This document shows, in pieces, positions 1-8,795 of a DNA stretch of 64,000 nucleotides. Source of the DNA: Pseudodesulfovibrio tunisiensis (GTDB taxonomy: Bacteria; Desulfobacterota; Desulfovibrionia; Desulfovibrionales; Desulfovibrionaceae); the NCBI RefSeq assembly GCF_022809775.1, contig NZ_CP094380.1, forward strand, positions 2,951,501-3,015,500, in the 5' to 3' direction. Numbering within the stretch: the first letter of the stretch is position 1; every line of letters starts with the position of its first letter. The notes below the pieces were generated by a model, which saw nothing but the letters and a program-made list of their open reading frames with translations, was not told the DNA's origin and made no database searches. A program made the translations under genes and the position numbers.

Positions 1-432
1 GTCGATCTTGACGATGTCCGCATATTCCAGAAACGGAAGCAGCTCCGGCTGCCCGACAAAGTCGTCGAGGGCAATGCCGTATCCGGCGTCCTTGAGTCGA
101 GTCAGGGCCTTGAGCACGGCCGGAGTCGGAGGGACATTCTCGAGCACCTCGATCATGCACACGTCCGGCGGCAGGGCAAAGGCAATGTCGCTGAGGAGCA
201 GTTTTTCCGGAAAGTTTATGAGGATTCGCGTTGTGCGGGGGAGTCCTTCCGATGCGAGGCTGAATCCGTCCGCAATGACCGAAGACGTGGCCTGAGCCGC
301 GTCCGTGATGATGGCGCTTTCCTGATCGGACGAGCGGAAGAGCAGCTCATGCCCCCATACGGTCAGGTCCGTCCGGAAGATGGGCTGTCTGGCCACGAAG
401 ATGGATTCGTACGCAAGCGAAGAGTCGAGCAT
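1..432 (-). CDS. EAL/HDOD (YuxH-like) signalling protein, N-terminal part
   Basis: Only the first 144 codons are in the window; the gene runs off the left edge. The translation starts MLDSSLAYESIFVARQPIF and contains GHELLFRS (residues about 27-34) and, later, IALDDFVGQPEL and ADIVKID. This is the N-terminal EAL-like half of the EAL+HDOD family (COG3434, YuxH). In that family the HDOD half follows, but it cannot be seen here. The EAL signature is reduced to ELL, so c-di-GMP hydrolysis is doubtful; many family members are thought to be regulatory. It lies 44 bp downstream of an HD-domain gene and an HD-GYP gene on the same strand, so it probably belongs to a c-di-GMP/motility signalling operon. 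Start chosen at the ATG at 432 because the family motif begins directly after it. Confidence 0.8.
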   Translation of the reverse strand, partial: MLDSSLAYESIFVARQPIFRTDLTVWGHELLFRSSDQESAIITDAAQATSSVIADGFSLASEGLPRTTRILINFPEKLLLSDIAFALPPDVCMIEVLENVPPTPAVLKALTRLKDAGYGIALDDFVGQPELLPFLEYADIVKID

Positions 433-476
433 GGTCCGACCTTACGTCCTGCGGAAACCGCCGTGCCAGTATTATT

Positions 477-1397
477 TCAGTCCCTGTCGTTTTCCCGCAT
501 GGTGCAGGCGCTGCCGCGGCGCAGATTGCGCACGAAGCATTCCAGATCTTCCGGGCAACCATCCAGAATGCTTTGCAGATAATCCAGATTGCGCTTGATG
601 GCATGGGCGTAGAGGTCGCGGTCCAGATGCCATCGTTTGCGAAAGTGCGGCAGCATGTAGCGCCGGGCATCGCCCAGTTCCATGACCATCCTCTTGAGGG
701 CCACGTCCTCGTAGAACGACCGGGTCTTGAGCAGCAGGTCCACGGGCGACTTGTACCCGGGCAGTCCGGCTTCCTGAAATTCCTCGAACAGCAGCAGCAG
801 CTTTTCCAGATACAGCCTGTCCGCGATCTGGGCCACGAGGTCCGCGGTGCCGGTAATCCAGCCCGCGAGGCGCAGGCCCGGCGTGCGGAAGTCGAAGGAC
901 TTCGGCGACACCATGAGAATGGTGCACCGGATGCATTTGGCCACGTCCTCCAGAAAATCCCGGTCCGCATGGTCGCGCAGGCAGGTCCGCATGAACAGGA
1001 TGCTGCGCTCCTCATGCCCCACGGTGTATTTCGCGCCGGTGCCCGAGGTGTCGTCCTCGGTCTGGATCAGGCCCACGTCGTGAAAGAGCAGGGCGAGCAG
1101 ACCGGTCAGCACCTCGCTCCCGGAAAGAACTTCGCCGTCGACCTGTGCTCCGTGGAGCAGCCTGCTTCCGGCCAGAACCACGGAGCAGGTATGTTCGAAA
1201 TCATGGTATTTGGTGTTGCTGGCCCGGTATCCCGGGTATTCGCCGTGAAAAAGTCGCTCCACGTCCCGGAACGCGTTGTCGAACACATCCAGAGGCAGGG
1301 ACGGATGAAACGCCCGGGCCAGAACATGCACTTCCTCCAGCACGCAGCCGGGGTTGGCGGGATTCACGAAATCATACAGTTGGGGGGTGCCTTCCAT
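477..1397 (-). CDS. HD-domain phosphohydrolase-like protein
   Basis: A 306-residue soluble protein with an HD-type metal site: KYHDFEHT near residue 65 and LLFHDVGLIQTEDD near residue 110, the spacing expected of the HD superfamily of phosphohydrolases. The substrate cannot be read from the sequence; nucleotide or cyclic-dinucleotide hydrolysis is possible. The frame is open much further upstream, but that extension overlaps the HD-GYP gene, so I place the start at MEGTPQLYDF (1397). It has a GGAG five bases upstream and leaves an 11-bp gap after the upstream stop. The tight spacing suggests co-transcription with the HD-GYP gene and the EAL-HDOD gene that follows. Confidence 0.75.
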   Translation of the reverse strand: MEGTPQLYDFVNPANPGCVLEEVHVLARAFHPSLPLDVFDNAFRDVERLFHGEYPGYRASNTKYHDFEHTCSVVLAGSRLLHGAQVDGEVLSGSEVLTGLLALLFHDVGLIQTEDDTSGTGAKYTVGHEERSILFMRTCLRDHADRDFLEDVAKCIRCTILMVSPKSFDFRTPGLRLAGWITGTADLVAQIADRLYLEKLLLLFEEFQEAGLPGYKSPVDLLLKTRSFYEDVALKRMVMELGDARRYMLPHFRKRWHLDRDLYAHAIKRNLDYLQSILDGCPEDLECFVRNLRRGSACTMRENDRD

Positions 1398-1408
1398 GCA
1401 AGCTCCGA

Positions 1409-2638
1409 TCAGTGTCCTGATTCCTTGTATTTGGCGCGTATGGCCTTGATCACGTCGAATATTTCCATGAAAATCTCGACAAGTTCCGGGTCGAAGTGCG
1501 TGCCTGCATCCTTTTCCAGAATGCCGAGGGTCTTTTCGTCCGGGAACGGGTCCTTGTACGAGCGGGGCGAGGTCAGTGCATCGAACACGTCGGCCACGGC
1601 GCATATGCGCGCGGCAAGGGGGATGCTTTCGCCCTTGAGGGACTGCCCGAGGGCTGCATCGGATGCCCAGATGTCCCTGATGGCACCGGGATATCCGCCT
1701 CCGGCCCATTTTTCGTGATGATTCAGGGCTATTTCCATGCTCATGCGGTCCAGGTCCGAGGTCTGGTTGCGGAAGAGCCGCGCCCCGTAGACCGTATGCC
1801 ATTTCATGGTGTCGTATTCCTCGTCGTTCAGGCGTCCGGGCTTTTTCAGGATGCTGTCGGAAATGCCGACCTTGCCCACGTCGTGCAGCATGGCGGCCAG
1901 CCGCAGATTGTCGCGTTCGCGCTTGATCTGCTTGGCCGTGTGTCCGCGTCGCTGGGCCCACGTGCCGTAGATTTCCGCACAGTATGCGCCCACGCGCTGA
2001 ACGTGTGCCCCGGTTTCGGACGGGTCGCGCAGTTCGGCCATCTGCATCATGCGCAGGATCAGCTCCCGGTTCATGATGCCGCGTTCAATGGCCACGCTCG
2101 CATTGTTGCCGAAAAGGGAGATGTGGATCTGGGCTTCGAGATCAAAGGGAATGGCCTTGCCCTGCTCGTTCCGGGCATTGATGAGCTGCATCACGCCCAC
2201 GAGTCGGCTGCCCTGCGAGACCATGGGAATGGTCAGCATGCTGGTGGTACGGTAGCCGGATTTCTCGTCAAAGGACTTGTTGAACGAATAGGGGAGGGTG
2301 GCCTCCAGCTCGTAGGCGTCGTCAATGACCACGGTCTGCTTGGTCAGGGCCGCATATCCCACGATGGAACATTCGCTTATGGGCACCTTGAAGTTCTGGT
2401 ACAGGGCGGCATTGGCTCCGCTTCCCTTGCACAGCGTGTCGTTCTGCACGTAGCTGAAGGTCAGGGCTCCGTCCTCGACCAGAAATATCGATCCGGCATC
2501 GGCGTTTGCCAACCGCCTCGATTCATGGAGGATCTTGTCGAGGATGGTGTCGACATCCTTGAGCTGATTGACTTCCTCGGTTGTCTTGAGGATGGCCATG
2601 ACCGCGCTGTCATGAGATTCGTCGCACTGTATTTCCAT
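1409..2638 (-). CDS. GAF and HD-GYP domain protein (probable c-di-GMP phosphodiesterase)
   Basis: A 409-residue cytoplasmic protein. Residues about 20-180 form a GAF sensor domain (DAGSIFLVEDGALTFSY, then VVIDDAYELEATLPYSFNKS and GVMQLINARNEQG). Residues about 200-400 are an HD-GYP domain with MLHDVGKVGI, the LKKPGRLNDEEY segment and NHHEKWAGGGYPG. The HD pair and the GYP tripeptide are intact, so c-di-GMP hydrolysis is the likely activity, gated by the GAF domain; the GAF ligand is unknown. It is first in a three-gene minus-strand group with the HD protein and the EAL-HDOD protein. No transmembrane segment or signal peptide is visible. Confidence 0.88.
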   Translation of the reverse strand: MEIQCDESHDSAVMAILKTTEEVNQLKDVDTILDKILHESRRLANADAGSIFLVEDGALTFSYVQNDTLCKGSGANAALYQNFKVPISECSIVGYAALTKQTVVIDDAYELEATLPYSFNKSFDEKSGYRTTSMLTIPMVSQGSRLVGVMQLINARNEQGKAIPFDLEAQIHISLFGNNASVAIERGIMNRELILRMMQMAELRDPSETGAHVQRVGAYCAEIYGTWAQRRGHTAKQIKRERDNLRLAAMLHDVGKVGISDSILKKPGRLNDEEYDTMKWHTVYGARLFRNQTSDLDRMSMEIALNHHEKWAGGGYPGAIRDIWASDAALGQSLKGESIPLAARICAVADVFDALTSPRSYKDPFPDEKTLGILEKDAGTHFDPELVEIFMEIFDVIKAIRAKYKESGH

Positions 2639-2740
2639 AGGCCGACTCCGCTATTTTATTCATTATTCTATGGCCCACCATGGCGGAAAAGGCAAGCCCT
2701 CGCCCCATGCCGACAGCCGGTCGGAACGGGCTGCGGCACG

Positions 2741-2771
2741 AAAAAGGGGGCTGCTCGCCTGAGCAGCCCCC
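2741..2771 (-). terminator. Rho-independent terminator of rubrerythrin gene
   Basis: A perfect 11-bp stem (GGGGGCTGCTC with its complement) closes a four-base loop, followed on the minus strand by five T. It sits 28 bp past the rubrerythrin stop codon. Confidence 0.9.
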
Positions 2772-2799
2772 GGGGGGAACAATGCGTGTGTCCCGCAGG

Positions 2800-3297
2800 T
2801 TATTTCACTTCGAAATATGCCTTGGGCGCGGCACCGCAGATGGGACACTTGCCTTCGGGACGGGGACCGGCGTGGGTGTGGCCGCACACGCCGCAGACCC
2901 AGTATTCGGTCTCCTCGAACTGATCCATCTTTTCCAGAGCTGCGGAATACAGTTCGGCATGCACCTTTTCCGCCTCGTTGGCGAACCCGAAATAGCGGAG
3001 CACCGCATTTTCGCCTTCGGCCTTGGCGTCTTCCATCATGTCCGGGTACATGGACTTGAATTCGAAGGTTTCGCCCTCGATGGCGGCCTTGAGGTTGTCC
3101 TCGGTGGAGCCGATGCCCTTCATGAGCCGCAGGTGTGCATGGGCGTGAATGGTCTCGGCCTCGGCAGCCGCGCGGAACAGCTTGGCGACCTGAGGCAGGC
3201 CCTCGGTGTCCGCCTTCTGGGCAAAGGCGAGGTATTTGCGGTTGGCCTGGGATTCTCCGGCAAAGGCTTCCTTCAGATTTTCAAGAGTCTTGCTCAT
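2800..3297 (-). CDS. rbr: Rubrerythrin
   Basis: A 165-residue short rubrerythrin, a cytoplasmic di-iron peroxidase that reduces hydrogen peroxide in anaerobes. The N-terminal ferritin-like four-helix domain carries the diiron ligand motifs AFAGESQANRKY, EAETIHAHAH, EGE and EAEKVHAELY. The C-terminal rubredoxin-like domain has VCGVCGH and KCPICGAAP, four cysteines for one iron. Start is MSKTLENL at 3297, with AAGGAGC upstream; an in-frame ATG 14 codons earlier lacks a ribosome site. It is followed by a strong terminator and preceded by its own candidate promoter, so it is probably monocistronic and oxidative-stress related. No PerR box could be assigned. Confidence 0.95.
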   Translation of the reverse strand: MSKTLENLKEAFAGESQANRKYLAFAQKADTEGLPQVAKLFRAAAEAETIHAHAHLRLMKGIGSTEDNLKAAIEGETFEFKSMYPDMMEDAKAEGENAVLRYFGFANEAEKVHAELYSAALEKMDQFEETEYWVCGVCGHTHAGPRPEGKCPICGAAPKAYFEVK

Positions 3298-3342
3298 TTC
3301 AATGCTCCTTGTTTGGCTGTGTTTCGTTTCTTTTGCCAAATA

Positions 3343-3371
3343 GTAATAATTCCCACAAGGAGTTTCTGCAA
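3343..3371 (-). promoter_or_regulatory. Candidate sigma-70 promoter of rubrerythrin
   Basis: On the minus strand, TTGCAG (3371-3366) is followed after 17 bp by TATTAC (3348-3343). It is placed between the FmdE-fusion stop codon and the rubrerythrin ribosome site. Consensus match only. Confidence 0.4.
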
Positions 3372-3378
3372 CTTTTTT

Positions 3379-5004
3379 CTATTTGCCGAACGGGCACTTG
3401 GGGAATGAGCAGGTTTTGCAGTTCATGCAGAAGCCGCCCTCGGCAAAGCTGGCCAGATCCTTGCGGCCGAGTTCCTCTCCGGCCAGCAGTCTGGGCAGGA
3501 TGAGGTCGAAACTCGTGGTCTTGTAGAACAGGGCGCAGGCTGGCACGCCCACGACCTGTGCGTTGCGGATGCGGCCCACCAGAGACATGGTGCCGGGCAG
3601 CACGGGCATGCCGTACAGCACGTTTTCCAGCCCCGCATCCAGCAGCCCGGCCCGGGTCACGTCGTCCGGGTCCACGGACATGCCTGCCGTGGTCACCACG
3701 AGATCGACCCCGGCATCCAGCAGCCTGTTCACGCTGCCCGTGATCATGGTCCGGTCGTCCGGCACGATGTCGGTTGCCGCGACCTCGCAGCCGAGCTTGA
3801 TGACCTTGGAGGAAATGATGGGGATGAACTTGTCCTCGATCAGGCCCTGAAACACCTCGGTTCCGGTGACCAGAATGCCCACCTTTGCCGCGCGCATGGG
3901 CTTGATCTCCAGCAGCGGTCCGTCGCCGAGTGCGGTCAGGGCGCGGCTGAAGGACTGCCGGGACATGTACAGGGGAATGGCGCGGCATCCGGCCATGGCC
4001 TTGCCCTCGGGAATCACGCTGCCGTAGTGCCGGGTTGCAAGCATCACGTCCGGGGCCAGATTGAACCGTTCCAGGGCGTCGCGGTCGATGGCGAGCATGC
4101 CGTTTCGTTCCGCATGAAAATTGATCTTGCCCTCGTCCGGGTCCGGGGACCAGGTCACGCCCGGTCCGGCAATGCGTTCGGCAAACGCCTTGACCGCCTC
4201 GTTTTCGTGCACCCATTCGTCCTTGGGCAGGTCCGAGTCCACGTACACGTTGAATTTGCCGATGCGCTGGAGGCGGCATACGTCGCCAGCAGTGAACACG
4301 TCCCCGGCCTTGAACTCCGGCCCCTTGGATTCGCCCGGGGTGATGCCGGTCATGTCGTGCACCGCCTTTTCGCCCACGGCCTTGTCCACGGGAACCGTGC
4401 GCAGTTCGGGCGCGTCCTCCTCGCAGGACACGTTTTCCAGTACCACATAGGGAGCCTCGCCCTGGCAGCCGCGACAGATGGCTCCGTCACTGGCCGGGTA
4501 CGGCTCGCCGCATACCGGGCACACGTCGATGCCGGTCATGGGACCATGGCCCAGATATTTCGGATGCATCCTGACCGGCTCGATGGAGCAGATGGCGTCG
4601 CCCGCCTTTTCGATCTGGCTGAAGAGCAGCTCCGTGTCCTGTTCGGCCTTGGGCTTGAGCTTCATGAACCATTCCATGATTTCGGGCCATGCCTTGAGCT
4701 TTTCGTGATCCACGTACACGCGCCATCCCTCGCCCGTGTATTTGTCGTACAGGGACAGGGCATAGCGGCCCAGCAGCTTGACCTTCATCCAGTTGTTGCC
4801 CGTGCTGCACAGGGTCAGGAGCTGTACTGCGTCGGGCAGACACTTGCCGGTCTCCACCATGGCCTCGAACAGGGTGCCCTCGGGGATTCTTGCCTTGGCC
4901 ATCTCCACCATGTACGCGCCGATGAGCAGGCCCGGGGCGGGATAACCGTGGAAGTCGCGCGCCTTTTCCTTGAATTCCTCGAATGTGTACTGGCCGATGT
5001 TCAT
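3379..5004 (-). CDS. FmdE-domain / molybdopterin-binding domain fusion protein
   Basis: A 541-residue two-part protein. The N-terminal ~190 residues match the FmdE family (formylmethanofuran dehydrogenase subunit E): HGYPAPGLLIGAYM, VQLLTLCSTGN, and a zinc-ribbon-like pair DVCPVCGEP and AICRGCQGE. The C-terminal ~200 residues match the MoaB/Mog/MoeA molybdopterin-binding fold: KVGILVTGTEVFQGLIEDKF, DDRTMITGSVNRLLD, VVTTAGMSVDPDDVT. The extreme C-terminus adds a cysteine cluster, CMNCKTCSFPKCPFGK. Both halves suggest a role in molybdenum or tungsten cofactor handling, for example delivery to formate dehydrogenases, but no substrate is established. It stands alone between the ABC exporter and rubrerythrin. 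Start MNIGQYTF follows a GAGGTAAG ribosome site. Confidence 0.85.
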   Translation of the reverse strand: MNIGQYTFEEFKEKARDFHGYPAPGLLIGAYMVEMAKARIPEGTLFEAMVETGKCLPDAVQLLTLCSTGNNWMKVKLLGRYALSLYDKYTGEGWRVYVDHEKLKAWPEIMEWFMKLKPKAEQDTELLFSQIEKAGDAICSIEPVRMHPKYLGHGPMTGIDVCPVCGEPYPASDGAICRGCQGEAPYVVLENVSCEEDAPELRTVPVDKAVGEKAVHDMTGITPGESKGPEFKAGDVFTAGDVCRLQRIGKFNVYVDSDLPKDEWVHENEAVKAFAERIAGPGVTWSPDPDEGKINFHAERNGMLAIDRDALERFNLAPDVMLATRHYGSVIPEGKAMAGCRAIPLYMSRQSFSRALTALGDGPLLEIKPMRAAKVGILVTGTEVFQGLIEDKFIPIISSKVIKLGCEVAATDIVPDDRTMITGSVNRLLDAGVDLVVTTAGMSVDPDDVTRAGLLDAGLENVLYGMPVLPGTMSLVGRIRNAQVVGVPACALFYKTTSFDLILPRLLAGEELGRKDLASFAEGGFCMNCKTCSFPKCPFGK

Positions 5005-5211
5005 GTCTTACCTCATGTTGGGGAGATTTGATGTCATGACGCCCCGGCATGCGTCAGGGACAGGTCCGGGCGAGTATGCCACGGGTGCGGGCTGCGGGCA
5101 AATTCCAGCCCGATGCGGCCCGGAATCGGAAAGCGCTTCATCGGACCGTGGGAAAGCAACGTCGCAGGCGACAGCAGAACAACAAAAGGCAACGTAGCGA
5201 ATTCCGGCCTG

Positions 5212-6444
5212 TCAGCCCTCGCCGCGCATGGCCTGAATCGGGTCCAGATTCGCGGCCTGACGTGCGGGTTTCAGCCCGAAGATCAGGCCCACGGCCAGTG
5301 CGCTGGCCAAAGCCATGCCGAACGCCTTCCACGAGAACTGGATGGTCAGGATGTCCAGCCGGGACAGGAACTGACCCAGCCCAAGGCCGAGAAACAGTCC
5401 CGCGATTCCGCCGATCAGGGTCAGGACCGACGCTTCGACAAGGAACTGGATCATGATGGCGGACTTGCGTGCGCCCAGCGCCTTTTTCAGCCCGATTTCC
5501 TCGGCCCGCTCGCTCACGCTGATGGAAAACAGGTTGGCGAGCACGAATCCGCCCACAAGCATGGCAATGGTGGCGGTCACGCCCAGAAATATGGTCAGTC
5601 CGCCCTTGAACATGGCCAGAAACTTGAGCACCTCGTCCGCCGTGAGAATGGTGAAGTCGTCGTCCTGTTCCGGGGCAAGCTGGTGCAGGTGGCGCAGCAG
5701 GGAGCGCAGGTTTTCGGTGTGCGCGGCCATGTATTCCGGGGCGTGGAACTTGACGCGCAGGGCGCGGAAGTACTTGCGGTCCATGTTGAAGCGCGAGGTC
5801 AGGGTGCTCAGGGGGATCACGATGCGGTTGTCCATGTCCGACCGGCCTCCGGAAAAGCCTCGGAATTTCAGCCGACCCACGACCTGAAACGGGATGTTGT
5901 TGATGAACACCACCTTGCCGAGGCTCGGCTCGTCCGCGAATAGCTCCCGTGCGGGCTTGTCTCCGAGCAGACAGACGCGCGCGCCCTTGCGCTCGTCCTC
6001 GCGCGAGATGTCCCGTCCTTCGACCAGCGGCCAGTTCCAGGCCACGCCATAGTCTTCCGTGGCCCCGACAATGAGGACTTCCTGAAGGCTGCGGTTGCCG
6101 AATTTCACGGTCTGGCCGGATTTGGCGCGCATGGGCACCACCAGATACGCGCCGGGCAGGGACTGGGCAATGCGCGAGGCATCGTCCCGGCTCAGGGTCA
6201 GGGTGCGCTGGCCCACGGCCCGCTTCTTGAAATTGCCGCCCAGCACGAAGGCCGCGTCGTGGCCGAACATGTCCACGATCTGCACGGCCTTGCGGTTGGC
6301 TCCGTCCACGGCGGTCACGATCAGGGTCAGGCTGGCAATGCCGAAGGCCACCCCGAGCACCACGAAGAACGAACGGAGCTTGAAGGCCCAGACCGCGCCA
6401 AGGGCCATGTTCTGAATTCGCGCATAGAGCCGTATGCCGACCAC
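5212..6444 (-). CDS. ABC transporter permease, MacB/FtsX family
   Basis: A 410-residue inner-membrane permease. An N-terminal membrane segment at about residues 22-45 precedes a periplasmic MacB-type core (VEGRDISREDERKGARVCLLG, GKVVFINNIPFQVVG). The C-terminal FtsX domain has three membrane segments at about residues 285-310, 335-360 and 375-395, with the cytoplasmic SERAEEIGLKKALGARKS segment that contacts the ATPase. The end, DPIQAMRGEG, is typical. With the ATPase 17 bp upstream and the membrane fusion protein before it, it forms a tripartite exporter; the substrate (macrolide, lipoprotein, peptide or siderophore) cannot be deduced. No TolC-like outer-membrane gene is adjacent. Confidence 0.93.
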   Translation of the reverse strand: MVGIRLYARIQNMALGAVWAFKLRSFFVVLGVAFGIASLTLIVTAVDGANRKAVQIVDMFGHDAAFVLGGNFKKRAVGQRTLTLSRDDASRIAQSLPGAYLVVPMRAKSGQTVKFGNRSLQEVLIVGATEDYGVAWNWPLVEGRDISREDERKGARVCLLGDKPARELFADEPSLGKVVFINNIPFQVVGRLKFRGFSGGRSDMDNRIVIPLSTLTSRFNMDRKYFRALRVKFHAPEYMAAHTENLRSLLRHLHQLAPEQDDDFTILTADEVLKFLAMFKGGLTIFLGVTATIAMLVGGFVLANLFSISVSERAEEIGLKKALGARKSAIMIQFLVEASVLTLIGGIAGLFLGLGLGQFLSRLDILTIQFSWKAFGMALASALAVGLIFGLKPARQAANLDPIQAMRGEG

Positions 6445-6461
6445 GGTTCCGCCTTTCCGGC

Positions 6462-7175
6462 TCAGGAGGCCGGAGCGTCTTCCACGATGCGGCCGTCGTG
6501 CAGCCGGATGATGCGTCCGGCCTCGCGCGCCACGTCCTCGTCGTGGGTGACCAGCACGATGGTGCGGCCGCTTTCATGGATGGTGTGAAACAGCTTGATG
6601 ACCTCGGAACTGGTGTGGGAATCGAGCTGGCCCGTGGGTTCGTCCGCCAGAATGATGTCCGGCCTGTTGAGCATGGCCCGGGCCATGGCCACGCGCTGCT
6701 GCTGGCCGCCGGAAAGTCTGGAGGGCTTGAAGTCCATGCGGTCGGCCAGTCCCACCTGTTCGAGCAGTTCCCTGCCGCGTTCGCGCAGTTCCGCCTGCGG
6801 CGTGCCCGAATACAGTCCGGGCAGGATCACGTTGTCCAGCGCCGTGGCATAGGGGATCAGGTAGAAGCTCTGGAAGATGAAGCCGAGGGAACGGTTGCGC
6901 AGGTCGGACTGGGCATCGTCGTCCAGAGCCTCGGCTTCCCTGCCGAGAAGCCGGTACGTTCCCGCCGTGGGCCGGTCGAGCAGGCCGATGATGTGCAGCA
7001 GCGTGGACTTGCCCGACCCGGACGTGCCCTGAAGCGCCACGAATTCGCCGCGCTGCACGGTCAGATCGATGCCCTTGAGCACCTCGATGCCGTTTTGACT
7101 GCTGTTGTCGCCGTTTTCCGCGCCCTGAAAGAATGTCTTGGACACGTCGGTCATGAGAATGGACGGTTCCGACAT
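6462..7175 (-). CDS. ABC transporter ATP-binding protein, MacB/LolD type
   Basis: A 237-residue cytoplasmic ATPase with Walker [10 protein letters not shown] (about residues 50-58), Q-loop region [20 protein letters not shown], signature [15 protein letters not shown], Walker [11 protein letters not shown] and switch histidine in LVTHDED. All catalytic elements are intact. Its start lies one base after the stop of the membrane fusion gene, and its stop lies 17 bp before the permease, so the three are translated as one unit. It energises the MacB-like permease mechanotransmission cycle. The insert [10 protein letters not shown] near the N-terminus is slightly longer than in many relatives. Confidence 0.95.
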   Translation of the reverse strand: MSEPSILMTDVSKTFFQGAENGDNSSQNGIEVLKGIDLTVQRGEFVALQGTSGSGKSTLLHIIGLLDRPTAGTYRLLGREAEALDDDAQSDLRNRSLGFIFQSFYLIPYATALDNVILPGLYSGTPQAELRERGRELLEQVGLADRMDFKPSRLSGGQQQRVAMARAMLNRPDIILADEPTGQLDSHTSSEVIKLFHTIHESGRTIVLVTHDEDVAREAGRIIRLHDGRIVEDAPAS

Positions 7176-7176
7176 G

Positions 7177-8265
7177 CTAGAGGCCCTTCTGTCCCATCTT
7201 GCGGCCCGGAAGCACGAGCTGGGTGGCCACCACGTCTCCGGCCTTGAGTCCGCCCGTGACCTGAGTGCGATCCAGTCCGGCCAGTCCGAGTTCGGGCCGG
7301 ACTTCGCGCGGCTCCCTGTCCGGACTGTCCACCACGTAGCACACCTGCTGTCCGGCCACCCATTTCAGTGCGGTGTTGGGCACGGTGAGCACATTGTCCC
7401 GGGTTTCCACCACGATCTTGCATTGCGTGGTCATTTCCGGGCGCAGCCATTCGGCCTGTTCCCGGGAAACCCTGACCAGTGCGCGGTAGTACACGATGTT
7501 GTCCCGGATTTCCGGTTCGGGATACACGGTGTCCACCTTTCCCTTGAATACGCGGTCGCGGAATGCGTCCACGGTGAACTCCACGGGCTGACCCTCCCGG
7601 ACCTGTCCCACGTCGGTTTCATCCACGTATATCCACATTTCCAGCAGGGTGGGATCGAGCACGGTCACCAGATTGGACACGTTCAGGCCGGACACGATGG
7701 TCTCGCCTTCCTGCGCCGTGACCTGACTCACCACCCCGTCGATGGGGCTGACGATTCGGTAATAGGAAAGCTGGACCATGAGGGTGGAAAGCCGGGCCTG
7801 CGCCGCGTCCACCTCGCGCCGGGCAACCAGTGCGTCCTGAATGGCCTTGTCCAGCGTGTCCTGTGATTCCAGCTTTTTGCGCACCAGCGTCTTCTGGCGG
7901 GGCAGGTTCTTTTCCGTGTATTCGGCCTTGGCTTGGGCCAGACGGAGCTGTGCCCGGGCTTCGGCAATCTTGGCCCGGATTTCGCGGCTGTCCACTTCGG
8001 CCAGCAGTTGTCCTCTGGTCACGCGGTCGCCGACCTTGACCGGCACATGGGTCAGGGTGCCGGTGGCACGCGCTCCGATCTTGAGCTGTGCGCCTACCTG
8101 CGCCTTGACGATGCCCGTGGCTTCGAGCATGCGGCTGACCGAGCCCTGTTCCGCCACCGCGGTCTTGAGCACCGTGATTCTGCCCTGAGACCGGGAACCG
8201 AGGAAATACCATCCGCCGCCGACAGCCAGTCCGGCCAGAACAAGTATGATGACGAGTTTCTTCAT
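7177..8265 (-). CDS. Membrane fusion protein of MacAB-type efflux system (HlyD/RND family)
   Basis: A 362-residue periplasmic adaptor anchored by one N-terminal membrane segment (residues 3-23). It has the lipoyl/barrel-sandwich halves (GTLTHVPVKVGDRVTRGQLL near residue 70 and IVSPIDGVVSQVTAQEGETI near 170), a helical hairpin between them (residues about 95-155, rich in A, Q, R and L), then beta-barrel and membrane-proximal domains. The frame is open far upstream, but the start MKKLVIILVL at 8265 overlaps the stop of the YkgJ-like gene in an ATGA arrangement, showing translational coupling. It links the inner-membrane ABC complex to an outer-membrane channel encoded elsewhere. Confidence 0.93.
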   Translation of the reverse strand: MKKLVIILVLAGLAVGGGWYFLGSRSQGRITVLKTAVAEQGSVSRMLEATGIVKAQVGAQLKIGARATGTLTHVPVKVGDRVTRGQLLAEVDSREIRAKIAEARAQLRLAQAKAEYTEKNLPRQKTLVRKKLESQDTLDKAIQDALVARREVDAAQARLSTLMVQLSYYRIVSPIDGVVSQVTAQEGETIVSGLNVSNLVTVLDPTLLEMWIYVDETDVGQVREGQPVEFTVDAFRDRVFKGKVDTVYPEPEIRDNIVYYRALVRVSREQAEWLRPEMTTQCKIVVETRDNVLTVPNTALKWVAGQQVCYVVDSPDREPREVRPELGLAGLDRTQVTGGLKAGDVVATQLVLPGRKMGQKGL

Positions 8266-8753
8266 GAGTCCTTCCGATCCTGTGTGCGCCGGGCCTGTTC
8301 CAGAGTCTGGGAGAACGGGAGGGTCCCCTGCTTCCGGCGTTTCCATGCATCGCGAAATCTCTTGGCCTTGTATGAAAATCCGCAGTCCGCGCCAAGGTCT
8401 CCGCCCTGATAATACAAAATCTTCGAGGGATATGCCCGGCACATGGGCAGCCGGAAATCGTAGTCCTTGCAGAAGTTGTCCCGTCCCAGAAACGTGCAGG
8501 AGAACATCAATCTGTTCTCTTCGTCCCGGCCCGTTATCTCGAATCGCTCGTAGTCGGGCTCGTCCCGGCACAGGCGGGTGAATCTTCGGCGGCTGGAAAT
8601 CCAGCGTCCGTCGCACCGGATCATGATTTCCCGGCAACAGTTGCCGCAACATCGGCACCGGCCCACGATGCGCACCTCGCTTCGCAGCACGGTGGACCGG
8701 AATCGGCGGAACAGCCCCCGCCAGAACATGGGGGAGAGCACTCTACCCGGCAT
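8262..8753 (-). CDS. YkgJ-family cysteine cluster protein
   Basis: A 163-residue small protein with the YkgJ-type cysteine pattern: CRCCGNCCRE (about residues 33-42), FSCTFLG, NFCKDYDFRLPMCRAYP and a later ADCGF. This family (UPF0153, CxxCxxCC zinc- or iron-binding) has no settled biochemical role. The N-terminal ~30 residues are rich in Arg and Phe and do not form a clear membrane segment. Its last four bases overlap the membrane fusion protein start (ATGA), so it is co-translated with the exporter; whether it assists that transporter is unknown. The ribosome site at the first ATG is weak; an ATG at 8729 is an alternative. Confidence 0.8.
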   Translation of the reverse strand: MPGRVLSPMFWRGLFRRFRSTVLRSEVRIVGRCRCCGNCCREIMIRCDGRWISSRRRFTRLCRDEPDYERFEITGRDEENRLMFSCTFLGRDNFCKDYDFRLPMCRAYPSKILYYQGGDLGADCGFSYKAKRFRDAWKRRKQGTLPFSQTLEQARRTQDRKDS

Positions 8754-8795
8754 GAAGCGGTCCGGTCCGGTTCGTGGGCGTTCTGCGAGCCCGGA

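Noticed and set aside
5005..5211. Molybdenum-cofactor riboswitch before the FmdE fusion gene
   Set aside because: Only a small TGACGC/GCGTCA palindrome is present; I could not match the conserved core of the Moco element.
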